Source: Arthrobacter alpinus (lineage in GTDB: Bacteria > Actinomycetota > Actinomycetes > Actinomycetales > Micrococcaceae). From it: a DNA stretch of 64,000 nucleotides. The notes below the pieces were generated by a model. It saw nothing but the letters and a program-made list of their open reading frames with translations, ran no database searches and was not told the DNA's origin. The DNA is taken from contig NZ_FNTV01000001.1 in NCBI RefSeq assembly GCF_900105965.1, forward strand, positions 372,001 to 436,000. The letters are read 5' to 3'. Shown in pieces: positions 17,469-26,710 of the stretch. Every line of letters begins with the position of its first letter. The stretch's first letter is position 1. A program made the position numbers and the translations under genes.

Positions 17469-18407
17469 ATGACTTCATCCGGAACGGCCACGGCCCCGGT
17501 GCAGGCCTACCCGCTCAGTACCCGCGTCGCGATCGAGGGTTTGGGCAGCTTCTTCATTGTGTTTGCCGGACTGGGCACTGCACTTTTCAACTCCACCGGC
17601 TCGGCCGCGACGATTGGCTTCGCCTACGGTCTGGCCATGGTGGCGGCCATCGTCTCCTTCGGACACATCTCCAACGGTTTCTTCAACCCCGCATTCTCAC
17701 TGGGTATGGCCGTGGTCGGCCGACTGAAGTTCTCCGCAATGGCGCTGTACATTGTTGCCCAGACCATCGGTGCCGTGCTGGCCTCCGTGGTGTGGCTGTC
17801 CATGATGAAGGTTATGCCAGCCGGTGCCACGCCCGAGACGCCGGCGCTCTTCGGCGCACTTGCAAATGGCTTTGATGCCCATTCCCCGTCCCAGGTGCCC
17901 ATGGTGGGCGTGTTGATCGTGGAAGTTGTTGCCGTTGCCGTGCTGACAGCCATGGTTCTGGGCATCACCTCCGTCCGGAACAAGACAACCCTGGGACCGG
18001 TGGCAATTGGTGTGGCCTTTGCCGTCGCCGTGGCCATCACGATGCCGCTGAGCAATGGTTCGCTGAACCCGGCCCGCGCTACCTCCGTAGTGTTCCTGGC
18101 GGAATCCTGGGCCGCCGGCCAGCTGTGGCTGTTCTGGCTTGCCCCCTTGGTGGGTGCAGCGCTCGCCGCCGCGATCTACCGTTCCTTCGTGCCGTCCGCT
18201 GCTGCCGCTGAACTGACGGACGACGCCGAGGCCTCCTCCGGCGATACCGTTGGCGCCGTTTCTTCCGAGGCTGCTTCTTCGGAAGATGTCGTGACTGGCG
18301 CATCCGCCGGCGAGACGGTTGCAGCACCGGTTCCGGCGTCGGGCGTTAAGAGCGAACCGGCACGCGTGGACGATGCGCAGGCCTTCTTCGACGGCACCAA
18401 GAAGTAA
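17469..18407 (+). CDS. MIP-family aquaporin / channel
   Basis: Membrane channel of 312 aa for water or small neutral solutes. Both half-helix motifs are present: SNGFFNPAFSLG in the first half and NGSLNPARATSVVF in the second, and six transmembrane segments are apparent. ATG 17469 follows GAAGGA (17452-17457). A TTG 24 bases earlier is also in frame. The C-terminal 70 residues are a Glu/Asp/Ala/Ser-rich cytosolic tail ending AQAFFDGTKK, unusual for aquaporins. Selectivity (water versus glycerol) cannot be read from the sequence here. Confidence 0.9.
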   Translation: MTSSGTATAPVQAYPLSTRVAIEGLGSFFIVFAGLGTALFNSTGSAATIGFAYGLAMVAAIVSFGHISNGFFNPAFSLGMAVVGRLKFSAMALYIVAQTIGAVLASVVWLSMMKVMPAGATPETPALFGALANGFDAHSPSQVPMVGVLIVEVVAVAVLTAMVLGITSVRNKTTLGPVAIGVAFAVAVAITMPLSNGSLNPARATSVVFLAESWAAGQLWLFWLAPLVGAALAAAIYRSFVPSAAAAELTDDAEASSGDTVGAVSSEAASSEDVVTGASAGETVAAPVPASGVKSEPARVDDAQAFFDGTKK

Positions 18408-18421
18408 CTTCTTCACTGGTT

Positions 18422-18458
18422 CAAGGGCCCTTCTCGCGATGCGCGGGAGGGGCCCTTG
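18422..18458. terminator. Strong hairpin terminator after the aquaporin gene
   Basis: CAAGGGCCC (18422-18430) pairs with GGGCCCTTG (18450-18458), and the inner bases continue the pairing with two wobble pairs to a tiny loop. No T-run follows. Confidence 0.75.
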
Positions 18459-18517
18459 GCGTTAACCGGGGTCCGCCGCGGTCCGTGAATGTCGGCACCC
18501 TCCTATAGCGTGGAACC

Positions 18518-19684
18518 ATGAAGTTACTTCACACCTCGGACTGGCATTTGGGCCGGTCGTTCCACGGCGTGGGCACCCTCGACGCCCAGCGCCGCTTCGC
18601 AGGCCAGCTCGTGGATACTGTCATTGCTGAAAACGTTGACGTGGTGCTGCTGGCCGGGGACGTTTACGACAGGGCCCTGCCCAATGTTGACGTTGTCAAG
18701 CTTTTTGACGACATGCTGGCACGGCTTACTGCGCTGGGTACCAAGGTGATCATCACGAGCGGCAACCATGATTCCGCCACCCGTTTGGGCTTCGCCGGGC
18801 GCGTCATGGAAGCCGCCGGAGTCTACCTGCGCACCCGTATTGCGGACCTTGACACGCCAGTGGTTCTGCCCCTCACCGAGGATGGCAACGGCCCGGTGCT
18901 TGCCATCTACGGGATCCCTTTTCTTGAGCCCCGCATTGTTGCCGATGAGCTCGGCGTGGATCAGGCCAGCCATTTCACCGTGACCGAGGCGGCGGTGACC
19001 CGCATCCGTGCCGATCTGGCCACCCGGGCCGAGGGCAGCCACGCAGTGGTGTTGGCACACACCTTTGCCAGCGGCGGCATCACCTCGGCCAGCGAACGCG
19101 AGCTCGCCATTGGCGGTGTAGGTGCCGTACCCGTTGACCTCTTTGAGGGCTTTGCCTACGCCGCGCTGGGGCACCTGCATGGGCGCCAACAACTGCGCCC
19201 CAACGTGCGGTATTCGGGCTCTCCTCTGCCTTATTCCTTCTCGGAGGCCAACCACACCAAGGGTGGCTGGCTCGTTGAGGTTACCGAAGCTGGTCTGGGC
19301 CAGGTGCGGGCCGTGGACTGGCCAGGCGAAAGGGCGTTGTCGCTGGTGCGTGGAAAACTCGAGGATCTCCTCATCGATCCGCAATTCTCCGCGGCCGAAG
19401 ATAGCTATTGCCAAATCACGCTGACAGACGATTCCCGCCCGGCCAACGCCATGGAGCGCCTGCGCGCCCGCTTCCCACACACCCTCGTGCTCATCTTTGA
19501 GCCGGAGAACGTGCGCGATGGCGCCGCTCAAAGTTACAGCCAGCGCGTTTCCGGAGCCGTGGACGAGCTCGATTTGTGCTGTGGATTCCTGGACCACGTC
19601 CGCCAGCGCCCTGCCACTGAACCGGAAACGGCCGTTCTCCGCGAAACTCTCGCCGCGGTCCACGCGGAGGTGGCGGCACGATGA
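18518..19684 (+). CDS. sbcD: Exonuclease subunit SbcD (Mre11-like)
   Basis: Nuclease subunit of the SbcCD complex, which opens DNA hairpins and processes double-strand ends. At 388 aa it carries the metallophosphoesterase motifs HTSDWHLGRSFHG, LAGDVYDRALPN, SGNHDSATRLGF and ALGHLHGRQ. The ATG lies eight bases after TATAGC, a possible -10 box. The stop overlaps the sbcC ATG by 4 nt, so both subunits are made together. Confidence 0.95.
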   Translation: MKLLHTSDWHLGRSFHGVGTLDAQRRFAGQLVDTVIAENVDVVLLAGDVYDRALPNVDVVKLFDDMLARLTALGTKVIITSGNHDSATRLGFAGRVMEAAGVYLRTRIADLDTPVVLPLTEDGNGPVLAIYGIPFLEPRIVADELGVDQASHFTVTEAAVTRIRADLATRAEGSHAVVLAHTFASGGITSASERELAIGGVGAVPVDLFEGFAYAALGHLHGRQQLRPNVRYSGSPLPYSFSEANHTKGGWLVEVTEAGLGQVRAVDWPGERALSLVRGKLEDLLIDPQFSAAEDSYCQITLTDDSRPANAMERLRARFPHTLVLIFEPENVRDGAAQSYSQRVSGAVDELDLCCGFLDHVRQRPATEPETAVLRETLAAVHAEVAAR

Positions 19685-22600
19685 GGATCCACCGCCTTGA
19701 AATTCAAGCCTTTGGGCCCTTTGCCGGCCGTGAAGTTGTTGACTTCGACGTTCTTGGATCCCAGGGTCTCTTCCTGCTCAACGGGTCAACGGGGGCCGGG
19801 AAGACCAGCGTTCTGGATGCCATCGCCTACGCGTTTTACGGCCAGGTGCCCGGTGCCAGGCAGGGCTCGGTCCGGCGGCTGCGCAGCCACCACGCGGAGC
19901 CCGGGATGGGGCCGGAGGTCATGTGTGAATTTACGGCAGGTGGCCGCCGTCTTGAAGTGACCCGCAGCCCAGAATGGCTGCGCCCCGTGAAACGCGGCAC
20001 GGGCACCACACGAGAAAACGCCAGCACAGCCTTGCGCGAACGGGTCGACGGCGTCTGGGTGGCGCTGTCACAGCGTAATGACGAGGCCGCCAGCGAAATT
20101 CAGCGCCTGCTGGGTATGAACATGGCGCAGTTCACCAAGGTGGTGCTCCTGGCCCAGGGAGAATTCGCGGCCTTCCTGCGCGCCGACGCCAAGGACCGCC
20201 AGGAACTCCTGGAGAAACTCTTCGGCACCGAGGTCTACAAGGATCTGGAAATTCATTTGGCGGCGGCGGCCAAGGACGCCCAAGCCGGGGTCACCGCCGG
20301 CGTCGCCGAACTCGTGGCGCTTGAACAAGTGGCCCGGAGCCAAGCCGCAGGCGTCCTGCCAGCGGCCAGCGAAGGCGCGGACAGCGAAGAACCAGGGGAT
20401 CCGGAGCCTTCGGAGGCGGAGACCACCGGAGCCGGGCTCTTCCCCTGGCTGGAAGCCGAACTTGCCGTGGCCGTCGAACAGGCCCAATCCGAACGAGGGC
20501 ACCTGAATGGGTTGCTCGAGGAAAGCCAACAGGCCTTGAGCGCAGCCCAGGACCGCAAGAGCAGGCACGACGCTTTGGAATCGGCGCTGCGTGAACAGGC
20601 CCGTCTGGCGGAGCGGGCCCCGCAGGTGGCCGCCTGGGACACCCAATTGAGCCGCCACCACAAAGCGGAGGTCCTCGCCGGAAGCGTCAAGGCCGACCAC
20701 GGCGCCGGAGCGGAACTGATCAAGGCAGAGTCGAAGGCTGCGGAAGCGCTGGCACAGCTTTCCCAAGATGAATTGGCCTCCCGTACCGTCACGGCGGTTG
20801 GTGCCACAGGCGCAGCAACCAAGACGCTGCCGGCTTCTCAGGCCCAGCCCGGTATCACCGAACTGGAATCCGTTGAGAGGATCCTCAGCGGGCAGGAGGC
20901 CACGGTTGCCCAGATACTGCCGCAGGAACTAAGGCTCGTTGCCGTTGACGCCGAACTGATCCGTGGCGAGGAGCAGCTGTTGGCGGCCCAACAAGATGTT
21001 GCCAAACTCGAGGTGGCGCAGTCCCGTGGCAAGGAACAACTGACCGAGCTCAAGGAAAAGCTGGGGGTGTTGCGGGCGAAGACCGTGTCACTGGAAAAAG
21101 CCAGCCAGCAGCTTGCCGAGTCCACAGCCCAGCTGGCGAGCATCGAGGCGCACACGGCACAACTTGTTGTGGTGGAGACGGCCCACGGTCTTGACCTGGC
21201 CGCGCGTGAAAACGTGGTGAACGCCAAGCAGCTGTGGCTGGGCGCCGTTGAGCATCGCCTGGCCCTGGCAGCAGGGGAGCTGGCTGCGGGACTGGTCGAT
21301 GGCGAGCCCTGCATGGTGTGTGGCAGCACCATCCACCCGGCTCCTTCGCCGCTGGCCGGCTCGGGTGCCGACGCCGTCCGGGCCGAGAAGAAAGCCAAGG
21401 ACGCGCTCACATCGCTGGAAAAAGCTGCGGTCGAGGCCGCAGCAACGCTCGTAAAAGAACGCCAGTGGCTGGCAGTCCTGGTTGAGCGCGGTGGAGACGG
21501 TGTTCGCCACGAGGCTGCCGCCGCCGTCGAACGGTGTACAGCGGCTTTGGCGGCGGCCACCGACGATGCCGCACGGCTTCAAGAGTGGGAAGCGGAGCAA
21601 GGACGGCTGGAGACGGACATTGCCGCGTCCTGGACCGTGTTGCTGACCGCCAAGGAGTCCGTGGCGTCGCTGCTCGCAGGAAACTCGGCACTCGTCAAGG
21701 AAAGCACCCAATTGTCGGCGGGGCTTCAGGAAGCCAGAGATGGCTATGCAACATTGAGCCTGCGCCAGCAAGCTGTTGCCACGGCGTTGGCCGCCACCAC
21801 CGGCGCCCTCGCTGCACTCAGGCGCAAGGTTTCAGCGCTGCAATCCAGGGATGACGCGGCCGCCACTTTGCAAGAAGCCCTGCAGCTCAGCGACTTTGCG
21901 ACGTCGGCGGACGTCGAGGAAAGCCTCATGGCCGCACCCGCTGTCGCCGCCGCCAAGGCCAATCTCGATGACCATGCCAGGGTGCAGACGCTCCTTGCCG
22001 CGGCGCTGGAATCGGACCAGGTGGGTGCGGCCCGGCGAGAATCGGAACAGGGCCTTGGCGCCCCCGATCCTGAAACGCTTTTGGCACTGGAACGCTCACT
22101 TCTGGAACACCGGAAAGCCCGTGAGGATGCTGGCCTGCGTTTCTCGCTGGCAGAGAACGCCTTGGCCCGGGTTCGCATCACGCACGCCGAGCATGCCGCC
22201 AAGGAACTTTCGGTGGCGCCCCTGCGAGACCATGCAAACATGGTGTCCGGGTTGGCGGATGCCGCCCGCGGTGGGGGAGACAACCAGCTGAAGATGACCC
22301 TGACGAGCTACGTCCTTGCCGCCCGCCTCGAGCAAGTCGCGGAGGCAGCCTCGCTGCGGCTCTCCACCATGAGCGGGGACCGCTACTCCCTGACACACAG
22401 CGATGCGAAGGCCGGCGGGAACAAGAAATCCGGTCTGGGTCTGGCCGTGGTGGATGGCTGGACGCAGCTGAGCCGGGACACCTCAACGCTCTCTGGTGGC
22501 GAATCGTTCATGGCCTCCTTGTCCTTGGCGCTGGGGCTGGCAGATGTGGTCCAGCAGGAGTCCGGCGGCCTCGACATTGAGACCTTGTTCGTTGATGAGG

Positions 22601-22785
22601 GCTTCGGTTCGCTGGATGAGGAATCGCTGGATCAGGTCATGGACGCCCTCGAGGGCCTTCGCGACGGCGGGCGGATGGTGGGTCTGGTCAGCCACGTGGC
22701 GGATATGAAATCGCGCATTCCACTTCACCTGCATGTGGTCAAGGGGCGGACCGGTTCCACCCTGCGCGTAGGGGAGTCCGTCTAG
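19681..22785 (+). CDS. sbcC: Exonuclease subunit SbcC (Rad50-like)
   Basis: SMC-like ATPase of SbcCD, 1034 aa. Walker A GSTGAGKT (35-42), a long coiled-coil arm that reaches a zinc hook CMVC at about residues 544-547, then the returning arm and the C-terminal ATPase half with LSGGESFMASLSLALG and the Walker B ETLFVDEGFGSLDEE. All features are in the expected order. Two Gln/Ala-rich coiled-coil segments dominate the middle. Operon with sbcD. Confidence 0.95.
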   Translation: MRIHRLEIQAFGPFAGREVVDFDVLGSQGLFLLNGSTGAGKTSVLDAIAYAFYGQVPGARQGSVRRLRSHHAEPGMGPEVMCEFTAGGRRLEVTRSPEWLRPVKRGTGTTRENASTALRERVDGVWVALSQRNDEAASEIQRLLGMNMAQFTKVVLLAQGEFAAFLRADAKDRQELLEKLFGTEVYKDLEIHLAAAAKDAQAGVTAGVAELVALEQVARSQAAGVLPAASEGADSEEPGDPEPSEAETTGAGLFPWLEAELAVAVEQAQSERGHLNGLLEESQQALSAAQDRKSRHDALESALREQARLAERAPQVAAWDTQLSRHHKAEVLAGSVKADHGAGAELIKAESKAAEALAQLSQDELASRTVTAVGATGAATKTLPASQAQPGITELESVERILSGQEATVAQILPQELRLVAVDAELIRGEEQLLAAQQDVAKLEVAQSRGKEQLTELKEKLGVLRAKTVSLEKASQQLAESTAQLASIEAHTAQLVVVETAHGLDLAARENVVNAKQLWLGAVEHRLALAAGELAAGLVDGEPCMVCGSTIHPAPSPLAGSGADAVRAEKKAKDALTSLEKAAVEAAATLVKERQWLAVLVERGGDGVRHEAAAAVERCTAALAAATDDAARLQEWEAEQGRLETDIAASWTVLLTAKESVASLLAGNSALVKESTQLSAGLQEARDGYATLSLRQQAVATALAATTGALAALRRKVSALQSRDDAAATLQEALQLSDFATSADVEESLMAAPAVAAAKANLDDHARVQTLLAAALESDQVGAARRESEQGLGAPDPETLLALERSLLEHRKAREDAGLRFSLAENALARVRITHAEHAAKELSVAPLRDHANMVSGLADAARGGGDNQLKMTLTSYVLAARLEQVAEAASLRLSTMSGDRYSLTHSDAKAGGNKKSGLGLAVVDGWTQLSRDTSTLSGGESFMASLSLALGLADVVQQESGGLDIETLFVDEGFGSLDEESLDQVMDALEGLRDGGRMVGLVSHVADMKSRIPLHLHVVKGRTGSTLRVGESV

Positions 22786-22853
22786 TTCCCGCCCGAGCCG
22801 AAGCCCACTAGACTGGAAGGGTATTTGGGTTCGGTGTGCCGGGAGGAGGGACG

Positions 22854-22889
22854 GTGCACACGTACTTTGAGCTGACCGGATACACATGA
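22854..22889 (+). CDS. Possible 11-codon leader peptide coupled to the MFS gene
   Basis: GTG 22854 follows a near-ideal Shine-Dalgarno GGGAGGAGGG (22841-22850) and opens the frame MHTYFELTGYT, ending in TGA 22887-22889, which overlaps the MFS ATG as ATGA. The MFS gene itself has no ribosome binding site, so its translation may depend on this leader. TAGACT (22809-22814) is a plausible -10 box. Confidence 0.5.
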   Translation: MHTYFELTGYT

Positions 22890-24214
22890 CATCCTCATAT
22901 TCCTCCCTTCCAGAAGCACCCTTCCCCGACGCGCCTTCCAGCGACAGCGCTGAGGGCGCCGCCGCCAAGAAGAGCACGAGCCGCTACGGCATGCTGCCCC
23001 GCCTGGCCGGAAAGAGCTACATTCCCCTGGGCTTGTTTGCCCGAGTGCCGCTGGCCATGCTGACCATTGGGGTCTTGACCCTCGTCACGGCTGTGAGCGC
23101 TTCCTACGCAATTGGCGGCTATGCCGCCGGTGCCGTGGGCGTGGGTGCGGCCATCGGTGCACCCTTGGTGGGTTACCTTGCAGACCGTTTCGGGCAAAAA
23201 CGCATCCTGCTGGTGTCCGCCGTGGCAAACGCCGTGCTCGTGTGCGGCGTCGTCGCCATGGCCTACAGCATTGGCGAGTTCACCGTCTCAGCCACCGTGG
23301 CCATGCTGAGCATCGCCCTGCTGGCCGGCGCCAGTTCACCCCAAGTAGGGCCGTTGTCGCGCGTGCGATGGATGGCGCTGAGCAAGAAACTGCCCAAGAA
23401 GCAACAGGGTCCCCTGGTTGACACGGCCTTGTCCCTGGAGGGCACGGCAGATGAGGTGACCTTCGTGCTGGGCCCGGCCCTCGTTGGCCTGTTGGCTTCC
23501 CTCGCAGCGCCCTGGCTTCCCCTGGTTCTGGCAGCAGCCATGACGCTCACGCTGGTGACACTCTTTGCCATCCACCCCACCCAGGCCGCTGTTGGCGCGC
23601 GCCAAAACTCGGTGACGGGCAATGCCGGCTACGTCGCCGCCGAACCCATCAAGTGGCTGCGAGTTGCCGTCCCGGTGCTGGGAATGGTCTTCATGGGCAC
23701 GTTCTTCGGATCCTCCCAGACGGCATTGACGGCGTTCACCGGAGTCCACGGCTCGGTAGACCAGGCCGGGCTCATGTACGCCGTAATGGGCGCCAGCTCC
23801 GCCGTCGCCGCGCTCTCGGTGGCCTATTGGCCTGCCGCGTTTAGCCACGCCTGGCGCTGGGTTCTGACGGCTGCCCTGATGGCCGCCGGAACCATGGCGT
23901 TCCTGCTGCCTGAGTCCTTGGGATCCATGATTATTGTCTTGCTGCTGGTGGGAATTCCAGTGGGTCCCACCATGGTGACCATTTTCAGCGTAGGAAGCGT
24001 CATTGCCCCGCCGCAATGGATGGGCACCGTCATGACTGCCTTGGCCAGTGGGATCGTGGCTGGCACGGCGCTTGGTTCCTCGATTGCCGGGTCACTGGCC
24101 CAAACCGTGGGATATCACACGGCTTTCATTGTTCCCATTGTCGCCGCAAGCGCCCTCCTGGTGCTGGGCCTGGTAGCCGCCTTGCTGCTTCGCAGGACGA
24201 ACAAAACCAACTAG
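22886..24214 (+). CDS. MFS transporter
   Basis: Major facilitator superfamily protein of 442 aa with about twelve hydrophobic segments. Between the second and third sits the signature loop GYLADRFGQKRILL. A 45-aa hydrophilic Ser/Pro/Asp-rich N-terminus precedes the membrane part. Substrate unknown. Its ATG has no Shine-Dalgarno sequence but overlaps the stop of the small GTG-started ORF. The stop overlaps that of the convergent hydrolase gene in CTAG. Confidence 0.85.
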   Translation: MTSSYSSLPEAPFPDAPSSDSAEGAAAKKSTSRYGMLPRLAGKSYIPLGLFARVPLAMLTIGVLTLVTAVSASYAIGGYAAGAVGVGAAIGAPLVGYLADRFGQKRILLVSAVANAVLVCGVVAMAYSIGEFTVSATVAMLSIALLAGASSPQVGPLSRVRWMALSKKLPKKQQGPLVDTALSLEGTADEVTFVLGPALVGLLASLAAPWLPLVLAAAMTLTLVTLFAIHPTQAAVGARQNSVTGNAGYVAAEPIKWLRVAVPVLGMVFMGTFFGSSQTALTAFTGVHGSVDQAGLMYAVMGASSAVAALSVAYWPAAFSHAWRWVLTAALMAAGTMAFLLPESLGSMIIVLLLVGIPVGPTMVTIFSVGSVIAPPQWMGTVMTALASGIVAGTALGSSIAGSLAQTVGYHTAFIVPIVAASALLVLGLVAALLLRRTNKTN

Positions 24215-25032
24215 CCGGCCAGGAAGGCGATGGCTGCGTCCTTGAACTCCCGTGAGGTAACAGCATTGTTGTGAGTGCGTCCGGGAATGACATACTGTTC
24301 CGCCTTGCCGTTGAGCTGGGCGAGCAGGTCCATGCTGCGGGCTCGCTCGTCCAGGTCACCGGCCACAAGCAAGATGGGCATTTTGGGAACGGCGTCGGCC
24401 GGCTCAAAGGGTTCGAGCTTGATGGCCTGAATCAAGGCCAGCAGGGCGAAAATGTCATTGCTGGGAATGAGTTGGGCCATCTCCAACAACCAGCGGGTGG
24501 ATTCATCTGCAATGGGGGTGCCGTCGTTGAGGAATGTTTGTGCCGCGTTGAGGTCAAATTCGGCCAGCGGATCCCTGGGGTTCGGGCCTCCGAGCACCAT
24601 CTTGCGTACCAACTCCGGCTGGGTTGCGCCAAATTCCCAGGCCAACCGGGAGCCAAGCGAATATCCGATTAAATCGACTCCGGAGCCAAGATCGCCGGCT
24701 TGCAGCGGCCGGACGCCTTGATCAGTCAGGATTTGAAGCAGGTCTGCACGGATTTTCCCGGGCGTATATGAATCAAGATCGTAGGGTGCCGTGCTCTGCC
24801 CATGACCCGGAAGGTCTACCGAAAGCACCCGACGCCCTGCCCTGTTGAGTGCCGCAACCCAGCCGCTCTTGATCCAGTTCAACTCAATGGATGAGGCAAA
24901 TCCATGGATCAGGAAGACTGGCGGCAATTGTGCGGGGACGTCGGCATCGAAGACTGCCACGTTCAGCCCTGTGCTGGCACCCTCAACAGAATGCGAGGCG
25001 CTGGGTGTGGAGTTTTTCCCTTGAACAGACAT
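24211..25032 (-). CDS. Alpha/beta-fold hydrolase
   Basis: Serine hydrolase of 273 aa. Catalytic elements are visible: oxyanion HGFASS, nucleophile elbow GYSLGS, Asp in VAGDLDER and His in PGRTHNNAV. The frame is open to 25128, but ATG 25032 is preceded by AAAGAGGAG, which decides the start. Substrate cannot be assigned; the family includes esterases, lactonases and C-C hydrolases. Convergent with the MFS gene. Confidence 0.85.
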   Translation of the reverse strand: MSVQGKNSTPSASHSVEGASTGLNVAVFDADVPAQLPPVFLIHGFASSIELNWIKSGWVAALNRAGRRVLSVDLPGHGQSTAPYDLDSYTPGKIRADLLQILTDQGVRPLQAGDLGSGVDLIGYSLGSRLAWEFGATQPELVRKMVLGGPNPRDPLAEFDLNAAQTFLNDGTPIADESTRWLLEMAQLIPSNDIFALLALIQAIKLEPFEPADAVPKMPILLVAGDLDERARSMDLLAQLNGKAEQYVIPGRTHNNAVTSREFKDAAIAFLAG

Positions 25033-25182
25033 GACTCCTCTTTCCCGCGGCGGCAGGTGCCGCCGTCGTAGGTCCAGAGTAGCGAAAACTCCTTGTGGAC
25101 GGTGAATGGCATGCGCGCCGTTGAGCACACCATTCCCCTGAGAGGTTAGTCACATTAATCACCGGATGCAATCTGTGTCCAG

Positions 25183-26577
25183 TTAGCGCGTTCCTTGGCG
25201 GCGCTGCAGCCGTTGGATCAGAGCGCAGACGACGGCGATGCCCGCCACGAGCGTGAACGTTCCGAACAGCTGGCCCCGGCTGGCCTCTTCGAAGAAGCCC
25301 ACCGCGAAGATTGCGGCAAGCAGCACCAGCCCGAAGATGGTCAACGCGGGAAAGGCCTTCATGCGAAGGGGCAGGACCGTGCCGTCGCGGTCGGCGCGGC
25401 GCCGCAGAATCAGCTGCGAGACCAGGGCGATGCCCCAAACAATCAGGCACGTGGAGCCCACCAGATTCAGCAGGGCGTCCAGGACTTGATTGGGGAACAG
25501 CAGTTCCAGCACCACGGCGGCAAAGCCGAAGCTGACCGATACAGCCACGGCAGCCAAGGGAACCTGACGCGAGGTGGTGCGGGAAAAGACGCGGGGAGCC
25601 TCGCCCCGCTCTGCCAGGGAGTAGACCATGCGTGAGGCGCCATAGAGATTGGCGTTCAGGGCCGAGAGGAGCGCGGCTACGGCTACCAAGGTGATCGCTG
25701 TTCCTGCCCATTGGATGCCAGCGACGTTGAGCACGGCCGCGAATGGAGACTCGAGATCCGCAGAGGTCCAGGGCAGCACCGCGGCAATGACAAAAATGGA
25801 GCCGATGTAAAACACCAGGATGCGCCAGACCACGGTGCGCACGGCAATGGCAACGCTCCGCTTGGGATCGGCGGTCTCGGCAGCGGCCACCGCCACAATT
25901 TCGGTTCCTCCGAAGGCAAACACCACAACAAAGAGCCCTGTGGCAATTCCCGACAAACCATTCGGGGCAAAGCCGCCATTGTTGACAAGGTTGCCCAGCC
26001 CCGGTGACTGCGCACCGGGCAGCCAGCCCAGCAGGAGCAGCGCGCCAAAGACGAGGAACAAGACAATTGCGCCGACCTTCAGGAGGGCGAACCAAAATTC
26101 AAATTCTCCGTAATTCTTCACGCTGGTCAGGTTGATCGCCGTGAACACCACCATGAAGATCAACGTCAACGCCCAAACGGGAATGACAGGCCAAACACTC
26201 ACCAGCAGTGCGGCGGCGCCGAGTGCCTCGGCAGCAATGACCACCACCAGCTGAAGCCACCACAGCCAGCCCACCGTGGAACCGGCCACGGGGCCCATGG
26301 CCTTTTGCGCATAGACGGAGAAGGCTCCGGAATTGGGGTTGGCGGCAGCCATTTCACCCAGGGCCCACATGACCAGGATGATCAAGGTGCCGGCGGCGAG
26401 GTAGGAAATGAGGACGGCGGGCCCGGCTACGGCCAGGCCTTTCCCCGAACCGAGAAACAGCCCAGCCCCGATGGCGCTGCCAAGCCCCATCATGGTCAGT
26501 TGTCGCTGTTTGAGGGAATGCCCCAGTCCACTTGTTGACGGTGGCTTGCTGGTATCTGCTAGTGGCAGGGAGCTCAT
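25183..26577 (-). CDS. Amino acid permease (APC superfamily)
   Basis: Secondary transporter of 464 aa with about twelve transmembrane helices. The N-terminal signature LTMMGLGSAIGAGLFLGSG and the FAFGGTEIVAVAAAE region are typical of the amino acid transporter (AAT) family that moves GABA, proline or aromatic amino acids. Start at ATG 26577, with GAAGAAGG upstream; an in-frame extension to 26667 lacks support. Specificity unknown. No neighbouring catabolic gene. Confidence 0.85.
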   Translation of the reverse strand: MSSLPLADTSKPPSTSGLGHSLKQRQLTMMGLGSAIGAGLFLGSGKGLAVAGPAVLISYLAAGTLIILVMWALGEMAAANPNSGAFSVYAQKAMGPVAGSTVGWLWWLQLVVVIAAEALGAAALLVSVWPVIPVWALTLIFMVVFTAINLTSVKNYGEFEFWFALLKVGAIVLFLVFGALLLLGWLPGAQSPGLGNLVNNGGFAPNGLSGIATGLFVVVFAFGGTEIVAVAAAETADPKRSVAIAVRTVVWRILVFYIGSIFVIAAVLPWTSADLESPFAAVLNVAGIQWAGTAITLVAVAALLSALNANLYGASRMVYSLAERGEAPRVFSRTTSRQVPLAAVAVSVSFGFAAVVLELLFPNQVLDALLNLVGSTCLIVWGIALVSQLILRRRADRDGTVLPLRMKAFPALTIFGLVLLAAIFAVGFFEEASRGQLFGTFTLVAGIAVVCALIQRLQRRQGTR

Positions 26578-26710
26578 GGAGGGGAATGCCTTCTTCGTGA
26601 TCCGGGCCGGGTAAGCCCGGAGGGGTGTGCTGTGACTTCGTCTTCCCCCACACGCATTATCCACCAAGGCCCGCGGTGGCCCAAAGTTGGGTGCGGGGTT
26701 GCGATGCCGG

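Noticed and set aside
18524..19663. 379-codon open frame opposite sbcD
   Set aside because: Shadow of sbcD with no recognisable domain.
25048..25065. Seven-bp hairpin CGGCGGC/GCCGCCG in the hydrolase leader
   Set aside because: Short, very GC-rich, expected by chance here, no sign of a riboswitch.
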